Shown piece by piece: positions 1 through 5,041 of a DNA stretch of 7,027 nucleotides; position 1 is the stretch's first letter; every line of letters starts with the position of its first letter. The notes beneath the pieces were generated by a model. The model had not been told where the DNA came from. It searched no databases and saw nothing but the letters and a program-made list of their open reading frames with translations. This DNA is from JACRBK01 sp964427955 (lineage in GTDB: Bacteria; Chloroflexota; Anaerolineae; Aggregatilineales; Aggregatilineaceae). Made by a program: the position numbers and the translations under genes. The DNA is taken from positions 1 through 7,027 of the forward strand of contig CAYRWY010000320.1 of assembly GCA_964427955.1 (NCBI GenBank). Reading direction: 5' to 3'.

Positions 1-792
1 TTCTTTGAGGCTGAGCAGGGGCAGGCCGCTGAAGTTCTCGACGTCGAGCCGCAAAAATGCCATGTCGAAATAGTCGGGGACCAGGCGGATGTTGACGGGC
101 AGCGTTTGCAGGTGATGCACGAAATCGCGGATGTTCTGCGCATCCTGCCGCGAGAGCGCGATCACGACCTCGTGAACGTCGTGCTGCCGGATCAGCGCCG
201 GGGTATCGCCCAGCCTGCCCAGGATGCGCAAGCCGTGGTCAGGTTCGGTGTGATTGTCGTCCACGAAGCCCGTCAGTTCCAGGCCCATCCACTGGTGCTT
301 CTCGACCATCTGCGCGATTTCCTGAGCCAGCTCGCCGGTCCCGACGATCAGCACGTGGCGCATGTCCGTGCGGTATTTGCCCAGCAGCCGTCCCAACCCG
401 CGCAGCGCCAGCCGCTGGGTGCAGATGATCAGCAGGTAGAAAGCCAGGAAGTAGAGATACTGCAAGCGCGACAGGGTGCGGAAGGTGAAATACAGCAGCC
501 CGGCCAGGGTCAGCCAGGCAAAGGTCGTCGCTTCGATGAGCCGGAACACTTCGACTGCCGGGGAGAGCACGGGCCGCAGGCTGTAGATGCTGAACGCGGC
601 AAATGTCACCGCCCATACCGCGATGCCGAGCAGGTACACCGAGATCGGCACATCCCAGGTGCCCGGCACGGCGCTCTTGCCGAAGGGCAGCACGACGCGC
701 AGCCGTGAGGACAGCAGCAGCGACAGTCCCACCAGCAGCAGATCGAAGATGAACAGGTATAAGGTCGTTTTCAGGTTGAGTTGTCGGGACAT
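1..792 (-). CDS. Polyprenyl-phosphate sugar-phosphate transferase, N-terminal part (gene cut by window edge)
   Basis: The open frame runs 264 codons from an ATG at 792-790 to the window edge without a stop. An in-frame TGA nine bases upstream makes this ATG the first possible start; no clear Shine-Dalgarno precedes it. The protein begins with four hydrophobic segments (about residues 9-28, 48-68, 88-106 and 109-128), followed by a Rossmann-like domain with the nucleotide-binding glycine motif VLIVGTGELA (147-156) and a later VVIAL strand. This is the layout of the exopolysaccharide polyprenyl glycosylphosphotransferase family (WcaJ/WbaP/CpsE-like; CoA_binding_3 domain). These membrane enzymes transfer a hexose-1-phosphate from a UDP-sugar to undecaprenyl phosphate, the first step of exopolysaccharide or capsule synthesis. 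The catalytic bacterial sugar transferase domain would follow and is not in the window, so the sugar cannot be named. It is separated from the upstream operon by a terminator. Confidence 0.85.
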   Translation of the reverse strand, partial: MSRQLNLKTTLYLFIFDLLLVGLSLLLSSRLRVVLPFGKSAVPGTWDVPISVYLLGIAVWAVTFAAFSIYSLRPVLSPAVEVFRLIEATTFAWLTLAGLLYFTFRTLSRLQYLYFLAFYLLIICTQRLALRGLGRLLGKYRTDMRHVLIVGTGELAQEIAQMVEKHQWMGLELTGFVDDNHTEPDHGLRILGRLGDTPALIRQHDVHEVVIALSRQDAQNIRDFVHHLQTLPVNIRLVPDYFDMAFLRLDVENFSGLPLLSLKE

Positions 793-823
793 GTGCGGTC
801 AGACTAAATCACACGATATGGTT

Positions 824-852
824 AGTGTACAGTCGAAAGGTGGTCGCCACAA
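824..852 (-). promoter_or_regulatory. Possible sigma-70 promoter for the sugar transferase gene
   Basis: On the minus strand TTGTGG (852-847) and TACACT (829-824) are separated by 17 bases. A transcript from here would begin near 817 and have a leader of about 25 nt. The -35 box matches consensus poorly (3 of 6), so this rests mainly on spacing and on the need for a promoter after the terminator just upstream. Confidence 0.3.
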
Positions 853-854
853 GC

Positions 855-888
855 AAAAAAGTACCGGCTTTTCAGCCGGTGACTTTTA
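855..888 (-). terminator. Intrinsic terminator ending the three-gene minus-strand operon
   Basis: On the minus strand a stem of ACCGGC and GCCGGT closes a six-base loop (TGAAAA) and is followed by six T residues. The stem extends through AAAAGT/ACTTTT with one bulged base. It begins inside the TAA stop (888-886) of the MetE-like gene. The outer A/T arms are symmetrical, so it could also act in the other direction, but no plus-strand gene ends here. Confidence 0.85.
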
Positions 889-1932
889 TTTTCCCTGCAA
901 GATCGCGCCGGTTTGTGCCAGCACGGTCAGCACCCGGTCCGCCGTCTCCGTCGTCTGCGATCCCAGGCCGCAGCTTGGCACGATCAGGCTCCGGTCGGCC
1001 AGTTCCTCCGGCTCGATCTGCACGCCGCGCGCCTGCGCCCGGTCGTGGATCAGGTGCAGCCCATCCCACAGCCGATGGGCCAACTGCTCCGGCGTCACGC
1101 GGTTGATCTCTTCGGTGTTCGGCACGATCCCCCACGCCACCACCCCGCCGCGATCCAGGAAAGCCCGCAGTTCTGCCGGGTAGAGCGCCAGGTTTTCGAG
1201 ATAGCCGTAAGCATCCAGGTTGAGAATATCGACGGACGTTTCCAGCAGCACCGACCAGTCGGTATTCGCGCAGCAGTGCACGCCGGACAGCGCCCCTTCC
1301 TGGCGAATGGCCGCGTAGACTTCGTCCAGCATGGTGATCACCTGCTCGCGGCTCAGGCTGATGAACGCCGATCCGAACGAGGCCATGTACGGCTCGTCCA
1401 CGAACACGATCACGTTGGGGCGCACGGCCTGAAGCTGCCGCGCCTGCCAGCGCGCGTTCATCGACGCATTTTTGACGATCACGTCCGCCAGCAGATCGTT
1501 GTACAGGATCGAGCGCAGCCCTTGATCGACCACGGTCAGCCCCAGGCTGATCGGCCCCGTCACCTGCCCTTTGGCCCATGCCCCCGGCGTCTGGTGGAAC
1601 TGGTCCAGCATGGCGAAAAAGCCCTCGGCGTGATCGGCGGGCAGGGCGAAGGCGTCTACGTCGTCGGCCAGGTAGCGCTCGTAGAAGGCTTCCAGGTCGG
1701 GCGTCAGGTCGCCGGTGGTGTCCACCGTGATTTTTTCGTGCGCTTCGTCCAGCACCACGCGCGGCAGCGGCGCGCTGTACTGCACGTACATATTCTCGCG
1801 GAAGGTCCGGCGCGACATCTGCGGCCAGGCCGGGACGTCGAGAGTGGCCGCCAGCCGGGCGCTAATCGCGGCGGCGTCGAGAAACGGCACGCTGCCCATG
1901 TGGGTCGTCCAAAAACGTGGCGCGAAAGTCAT
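886..1932 (-). CDS. Core-MetE-like / UROD-like family protein (cobalamin-independent methionine synthase C-terminal-domain type)
   Basis: The 348-residue protein resembles only the C-terminal catalytic barrel of cobalamin-independent methionine synthase (MetE), in the UROD/MetE superfamily. Visible landmarks are an N-terminal HMGS (11-14), KGQVTGPIS (121-129, compare the MetE TGP motif), VDEP (178-181), HCC (219-221) and PSCG (319-322). By analogy with MetE, H219, C221 and C321 should bind the zinc that activates a thiol substrate. The ligand expected as Glu may be Asp240 (NLDAY) or Glu246. Such short proteins lack the folate-binding N-terminal half; some are folate-independent methionine synthases using a methyl-corrinoid protein, others are methyltransferases of unknown substrate. 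I see no basis for naming donor or acceptor. The ATG overlaps the upstream stop as ATGA, with GGAGGAGA (1944-1937) ahead of it, so it should be translationally coupled to the hydrolase gene. A terminator follows at once. Confidence 0.8.
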   Translation of the reverse strand: MTFAPRFWTTHMGSVPFLDAAAISARLAATLDVPAWPQMSRRTFRENMYVQYSAPLPRVVLDEAHEKITVDTTGDLTPDLEAFYERYLADDVDAFALPADHAEGFFAMLDQFHQTPGAWAKGQVTGPISLGLTVVDQGLRSILYNDLLADVIVKNASMNARWQARQLQAVRPNVIVFVDEPYMASFGSAFISLSREQVITMLDEVYAAIRQEGALSGVHCCANTDWSVLLETSVDILNLDAYGYLENLALYPAELRAFLDRGGVVAWGIVPNTEEINRVTPEQLAHRLWDGLHLIHDRAQARGVQIEPEELADRSLIVPSCGLGSQTTETADRVLTVLAQTGAILQGK

Positions 1933-2726
1933 GAGGTCTCCTCCGTACAGTGAGTCACAAATTGGGCGATAGCGCGAAAGTAACGATCCAGGGCCACGAA
2001 CAGCAGGTCATTGTGCCCGGCGCCGGGGATGCGCAGCAGGTGTTTGTGGGCGGCGGGCGAAGCGTCGTAGAGCGCCTGGCCGTTGGCGACAGGGATCAGC
2101 TCATCGTTTTCGCCATGAATGACCAGCAGCGGCAGATGGATCTCGGCGATCTTGCGCACGTTGCCGATGGGATCGGGCAGATGGGCCAGCCGTTCGACCG
2201 GGAGGCCCAGCCGCGCCAGCAGCGGGAAGGTGTGGGCGAAGCCGCTCTCGACGATGATCCCCCGGACGCGATCCGGGTAGGCATGGGCGGCCTGGATGGC
2301 CGGGGCGCTGCCGAGCGAGCGGCCCATCACGATCAGTTTTTGATCGGATAATTTCGCCGCCGCCAGGATGCCGGGCAGCGCGTCCATAACCGGCGCGACG
2401 TCGCCCAGCAGCGCGCTGACTTTGGGCGTGCCCGTGCTCCAGCCGTAGCCCCGGTAATCGACCACCAGCAGCGAGGCTCCGGCGAAGTGGTAATCCCTGG
2501 CGAATGCGTCGTGATCGCTGGCGATCTCGCCGTTGCCGTGAAAGTAGAGGATGACCGGCGCGCCGGGTTGGTACGGGTACAGGCGGTAGCCGAGTTCGAC
2601 GCCATCTTCGACCGGGATCGTACCGTCGCGGGCGTCCGGGAGGCGGCTGTAGCCGGGATAGTCGGGGCGCGGGTGGAACAGTGCCGCTTGAATGAGCGGG
2701 TGGTGATCGAAGTGGGTCAGATCCAT
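1929..2726 (-). CDS. Alpha/beta hydrolase (serine hydrolase, BEM46/YqkD-like)
   Basis: This is a 265-residue alpha/beta-hydrolase-fold protein. It has the oxyanion-hole motif YFHGNG (61-66), the nucleophile elbow GRSLGS (135-140, Ser137), the acid in HGENDELIP (Asp208) and the terminal histidine in GAGHND (His238), so the Ser-Asp-His triad is complete. No signal peptide or membrane segment is visible, so it should be cytoplasmic. The natural substrate cannot be read from sequence; esterase, thioesterase or peptidase-like activity are all possible. I chose the ATG at 2726 over the upstream ATG at 2783. Only the former has a Shine-Dalgarno (AGGA, 2739-2736, nine bases before), and the extra 19 residues do not look like family sequence. 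It lies 119 bases after the ABC-F stop with no terminator between, and its TGA overlaps the next ATG. Confidence 0.85.
   Translation of the reverse strand: MDLTHFDHHPLIQAALFHPRPDYPGYSRLPDARDGTIPVEDGVELGYRLYPYQPGAPVILYFHGNGEIASDHDAFARDYHFAGASLLVVDYRGYGWSTGTPKVSALLGDVAPVMDALPGILAAAKLSDQKLIVMGRSLGSAPAIQAAHAYPDRVRGIIVESGFAHTFPLLARLGLPVERLAHLPDPIGNVRKIAEIHLPLLVIHGENDELIPVANGQALYDASPAAHKHLLRIPGAGHNDLLFVALDRYFRAIAQFVTHCTEETS
1937..1944 (-). promoter_or_regulatory. Strong ribosome binding site of the MetE-like gene
   Basis: GGAGGAGA on the minus strand lies 4 bases before the ATG at 1932 (7 bases counting from GGAGG). It sits inside the 3' end of the hydrolase gene, and together with the ATGA overlap it fixes the start of the MetE-like protein. 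Confidence 0.7.
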
Positions 2727-2845
2727 CGGCTTACATCCTGTGTCGTTCCTTGCGTAAAGCAGTGGGCCGGTCAACAACCTCATCCGGCTGTCCGATCCGG
2801 CCTGCGGGCTACAATATTAACCGTGATTCCGAACTTCGCCAGCGT

Positions 2846-4501
2846 CTAGCCCAGGATCGGCGCGCGGACGCCTTCGGTCAGCGCCCCGTCGGCGATGTGC
2901 CAGATCGTCGTCGCGAACTTGTCCACGAAGTAGCGGTCGTGCACGACGGCCAGCACGCTGCCCTGGAACGCCGCCAGCGCCTCCTCGAACTTCTCGCGCG
3001 AGGGCACGTCCAGGTGATTGATCGGCTCATCCAGCACCAGCAGATTCGCGCCCTGCGCCACCAGTACGGCCAGCATCCGCCGCGCCCGCTCGCCAAAGCT
3101 CAGATCGGCGATGGGTGTGAACACGTCGTCTCCGGCGAAGAGGAAGTAGTGCAGGAACGAGCGCGCCTCGGTGTGATCGAACGCCGCTGCCGACTGGATC
3201 ACGGTTAAAGCGTTGCTGCGCGGGTCGAGAATTTCCTGCTCCTGCGCCAGGTAGCCGATCCGGATGCTGCTCCCCAGTCGCGCGCGCCCGGCCAGTGGCG
3301 GGATTTCGCCGACGATGGTTTTGAGCAGCGTGCTTTTGCCGTGCCCGTTCGGGCCTAACACCGCCACGCGTTCTCCGGCGCGCAGGATCAGGTTCAGCCC
3401 GCTGAGCAGCGGCGCGTCGGTCTGGTAGCCGATGGACAGATCCTCCAGGAACACCACATCCTGTCCGGTGGGCTGCAGGTCGCCGAAATCCAGCTTCAGG
3501 CCCCAGGTCGGTTTGGGCTTCTCGACGCGCTCCTCGGATTCCAGGTAGTGTTTCAGCCGGGTTTCTTTCGCTTTAGCACGCCGGGCGACTTTTCTCGCCA
3601 GGCGGCGCTGGAAATCGTTGTTGGTGGCATTTTCGCGGCGCACCGCTTTGGCCATCGTGGCACGCGCGTCGGCCTGCATCCGCGCGATCTCGACCTGCTG
3701 GTCGCGCCACTGCGACCACTGCTTATCCAGCTCGGAGCGGATCGTCGCGGCGTAGGCGCTGTAGCTGCCTTCGAGCACGCGCGCGGTGTGCGTCCGGTCG
3801 TCCAGGGCGACGATGCGCGTCACGATCTCGTCCAGAAAGGTCCGGTCGTGCGAGACGATCAGCACGCCGCCGGAAAAATCGCGCAGCCAGTCTTCCAACC
3901 ATTCGAGCGCGGTCACATCCAGGTGGTTGGTCGGCTCGTCCAGGATCAAGAGTTGGGGACGGTGCGCCAGCAGCGCGGCCAGGCCCAGCCGGGTTTTCTG
4001 CCCGCCGGACAGGGTGCCCACCGGCGTGTCGAGCGCGAGATCGGCCAGCCCCAGCCCGTCCAGCACGCGCAGCGCGTTACCCGATTCGGTGGCCTCGCTG
4101 AGTTGTTCCAGCCGTTCCAGCGCCGCGCCATACGCTTCCAGCGCCGCGGCCATCTGGCCGTTGGCCGCGCCGGACAGGGCCGCCGCCAGGCGTTCGACCT
4201 CGTCTTCGGCGGCTCGCACCTCCGCGGCGTGCGGGAACAGCACATCCCGCAAGGGAGTGTCGGCGGGGACGTCGAGACCCTGCGGCAGATAGCCGATTCG
4301 CAGGCGCGGCGGGTTGAGGATCACGCTGCCGGAGTCGGCGCTTTCCTGGCCGACGACGATCCGGATCAGCGTGGTTTTGCCGCTGCCGTTCGGCCCGATC
4401 AGCCCGACACGTTCGCCCGGATTGACCGTGAACGAGATATTACGCAGGATCGGCGCTTCGGCGCCGGGAAATTGTTTGGAGATATTTGAGACAGTAAGCA
4501 T
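2846..4501 (-). CDS. ABC-F family ATPase (ribosome-associated, possible antibiotic-protection type)
   Basis: The 551-residue protein has two ATP-binding cassettes and no membrane segments, which defines ABC-F. NBD1 has Walker A GPNGSGKT (36-43), a helical arm insertion (about 88-140), signature LSGGQ (164-168), Walker B LLILDEPTNHLD (184-195) and switch HD (218-219). A charged linker (about 250-330), very basic at 285-318, matches the P-site tRNA interaction motif. NBD2 has GPNGHGKS (383-390), LSFGE (467-471), LLVLDEPINHLD (487-498) and HD (521-522). ABC-F proteins bind the ribosomal E site and act on stalled or drug-blocked ribosomes; some are housekeeping translation factors, some give antibiotic resistance. 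Sequence alone does not decide which. The attenuator-like leader upstream favours an inducible protection role. The ATG at 4501 has GGAAAGGG (4515-4508) six bases before it. It is the first gene of the operon. Confidence 0.93.
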   Translation of the reverse strand: MLTVSNISKQFPGAEAPILRNISFTVNPGERVGLIGPNGSGKTTLIRIVVGQESADSGSVILNPPRLRIGYLPQGLDVPADTPLRDVLFPHAAEVRAAEDEVERLAAALSGAANGQMAAALEAYGAALERLEQLSEATESGNALRVLDGLGLADLALDTPVGTLSGGQKTRLGLAALLAHRPQLLILDEPTNHLDVTALEWLEDWLRDFSGGVLIVSHDRTFLDEIVTRIVALDDRTHTARVLEGSYSAYAATIRSELDKQWSQWRDQQVEIARMQADARATMAKAVRRENATNNDFQRRLARKVARRAKAKETRLKHYLESEERVEKPKPTWGLKLDFGDLQPTGQDVVFLEDLSIGYQTDAPLLSGLNLILRAGERVAVLGPNGHGKSTLLKTIVGEIPPLAGRARLGSSIRIGYLAQEQEILDPRSNALTVIQSAAAFDHTEARSFLHYFLFAGDDVFTPIADLSFGERARRMLAVLVAQGANLLVLDEPINHLDVPSREKFEEALAAFQGSVLAVVHDRYFVDKFATTIWHIADGALTEGVRAPILG

Positions 4502-4536
4502 CGATGACCCTTTCCATCCTACCTTCGCGACTTAGG

Positions 4537-4573
4537 AAAACAAAAACGCCGCCGGAAACAGGCCCGTGCGGCG
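4537..4573 (-). terminator. Intrinsic terminator in the ABC-F leader (probable attenuator)
   Basis: On the minus strand CGCCGC (4573-4568), a bulged A and CGG pair with CCG and GCGGCG (4552-4547) around an eight-base loop. TTTTTGTTTT (4546-4537) follows directly. Nine G-C pairs plus nine T in ten bases is a textbook factor-independent terminator. It lies downstream of the ABC-F promoter and 35 bases before the ABC-F ATG, so unless it is bypassed the gene would not be transcribed. That position is expected of an attenuator rather than an end-of-gene terminator. Confidence 0.85.
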
Positions 4574-4597
4574 CAAGTCGACTCGTGGAGAGCAAGG

Positions 4598-4615
4598 CAG
4601 GCAGATGTCAGCCTG
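4598..4615 (-). other. Small hairpin in the ABC-F leader
   Basis: CAGGC (4615-4611) and GCCTG (4602-4598) can form a five-pair stem with an eight-base loop, between the leader-ORF stem and the terminator. Its role is unknown; it could be part of the alternative folding of the leader. Confidence 0.4.
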
Positions 4616-4621
4616 ATGCGA

Positions 4622-4674
4622 CAGGATCAATGCACAAAGCCGTCCCGGAAAAGGACTAGCGGTTGGCGATCCTG
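4622..4674 (-). promoter_or_regulatory. Long stem pairing the leader ORF with downstream leader RNA
   Basis: CAGGATC (4674-4668), inside the leader ORF, is perfectly complementary to GATCCTG (4628-4622). Between them GCC/GGC and GTCC/GGAC can pair as inner stems around TTTTCCG. The leader ORF stop codon falls in the asymmetric internal loop. A ribosome on the leader ORF would open this stem, the arrangement needed to couple leader translation to downstream folding. Seen by eye; no folding energy was computed. Confidence 0.5.
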
Positions 4675-4682
4675 CGGGTCAT
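4656..4682 (-). CDS. Putative leader peptide of the ABC-F gene (8 codons)
   Basis: On the minus strand an ATG at 4682-4680 opens an ORF encoding MTRRIANR and ending in TAG. GAAAGG (4694-4689) lies six bases before the ATG, a well-placed ribosome binding site. The ORF lies about 60 bases after the predicted transcription start and 83 bases before the terminator stem. Its first half is complementary to RNA just downstream. Short leader ORFs of this kind sense stalled ribosomes in several antibiotic-inducible genes (erm methylases, and ABC-F genes such as msrD). The peptide does not match an arrest sequence I recognise. Translation is inferred, not shown. Confidence 0.5.
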   Translation of the reverse strand: MTRRIANR

Positions 4683-4719
4683 GCACGACCTTTCTGCTCA
4701 AATAAACGGGAGACGGAGT

Positions 4720-4735
4720 GGAAAGAGATCTTTCC
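4720..4735 (-). other. Hairpin or dyad near the 5' end of the ABC-F leader
   Basis: GGAAAG and CTTTCC form a perfect six-base inverted repeat around ATCT. It begins about 9 bases after the predicted transcription start. It could be a 5' stabilising hairpin in the RNA or, as a near-symmetrical DNA site just downstream of the promoter, an operator. Nothing in the window distinguishes these. Confidence 0.4.
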
Positions 4736-4750
4736 GCCCCGACAACCTTT

Positions 4751-4778
4751 ATTGTAGCCAGGTCCGGCTGGCTGTCAA
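4751..4778 (-). promoter_or_regulatory. Strong sigma-70 promoter of the ABC-F operon
   Basis: On the minus strand TTGACA (4778-4773, six of six) and TACAAT (4756-4751, five of six) are 16 bases apart. Transcription should start near 4744, giving a leader of about 240 nt before the ABC-F ATG. Its -35 box is 8 bp from that of the divergent SRP RNA promoter. Confidence 0.8.
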
Positions 4779-4786
4779 GATAAGCG

Positions 4787-4815
4787 TTGACAACCGGTGC
4801 TGGATCCGCTAATAT
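4787..4815 (+). promoter_or_regulatory. Sigma-70 promoter of the SRP RNA gene
   Basis: TTGACA (4787-4792, six of six) and TAATAT (4810-4815, four of six) are separated by exactly 17 bases. Start is predicted near 4823, just ahead of the 5' hairpin of the SRP RNA. Confidence 0.8.
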
Positions 4816-4833
4816 CCTTCTCAGCAATCGATA

Positions 4834-4864
4834 AGGGGTTGGTTCGGTGGGGAACAATACTCCT
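4834..4864 (+). other. 5' hairpin of the SRP RNA, possible reduced Alu domain
   Basis: AGGGG (4834-4838) can pair with CTCCT (4860-4864), and inside it TTGGTTC (4839-4845) pairs with GAACAA (4852-4857) with one bulge, leaving the loop GGTGGG. Large bacterial SRP RNAs carry a similar GGTTC-GGTG hairpin in the Alu domain. The usual second hairpin (helix 4) and 5'-3' closing helix are not obvious. Confidence 0.45.
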
Positions 4865-5001
4865 CAACAGCGGATTGTTGGCAAGTTGCTCGGACTGGGT
4901 CCTGCGCGGCAGGGCGTCCGAACCGTGTCAGGGCGGAAGCAGCAGCACTAAGGATTATACCCTGGGTGCCGCAGGGGTGCCTGGCCCGAGCAACCTGCTC
5001 G

Positions 5002-5018
5002 CAATCCGCATCCTTTTT
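5002..5018 (+). terminator. Terminator of the SRP RNA
   Basis: CAATCCGC (5002-5009), the last strand of the SRP helix, is followed by ATCC and five T residues (5014-5018). The long RNA helix itself serves as the terminator stem. Some read-through into the next gene, 23 bases on, is possible. Confidence 0.6.
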
Positions 5019-5041
5019 ATAGCGTATCAGCGCCATTTTCT

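Larger units (their letters stand above)
4823..5018 (+). ncRNA. ffs: Signal recognition particle RNA (4.5S/6S-type SRP RNA)
   Basis: The core around 4923-4952 carries the conserved SRP domain IV: GTCAGG on one side and AGCAGC on the other of a GGAA tetraloop, followed by CACTAAGG. Flanking GGGTCCTGCGC and GTGCCGCAGGGGTGCCTGG closely match the helix 5 strands of Bacillus-type SRP RNA. Helix 5 continues outward as GTTGCTCGG (4885-4893) with CCGAGCAAC (4986-4994), and GCGGATTG (4870-4877) with CAATCCGC (5002-5009). The RNA binds Ffh and targets nascent membrane and secreted proteins to the translocon. A 5' hairpin (4834-4864) with a GGTGGG loop resembles hairpin 3 of an Alu domain, so this may be a reduced large-type SRP RNA rather than the short E. 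coli type. The 5' end is set from the promoter and the 3' end from the T run; the mature ends may be inside these limits. Confidence 0.93.

Noticed and set aside
872..1953. Long open frames on both strands over the MetE-like gene
   Set aside because: They are frame shadows in GC-rich coding sequence; only the 886-1932 minus frame has family motifs and a ribosome binding site.
2727..2783. N-terminal extension of the hydrolase from the ATG at 2783
   Set aside because: No Shine-Dalgarno precedes 2783, while 2726 has one, and the added residues do not resemble the family.
2784..2845. A promoter or terminator between the ABC-F and hydrolase genes
   Set aside because: AT-rich TAATATTG occurs, but no -35 box at proper spacing, and no stem with a T tract was found.
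3548..4489. A 313-codon plus-strand ORF opposite the ABC-F gene
   Set aside because: It is antisense to a clear ABC-F coding frame and its translation has no recognisable domain.
4627..4857. A 76-codon minus-strand ORF overlapping the start of the SRP RNA
   Set aside because: Its start lies antisense in the SRP RNA 5' region and the strong minus-strand promoter is in the middle of it, so most transcripts would lack its ATG. No ribosome binding site or family is visible. If it were real, the terminator at 4537-4573 would be its own and not an attenuator.
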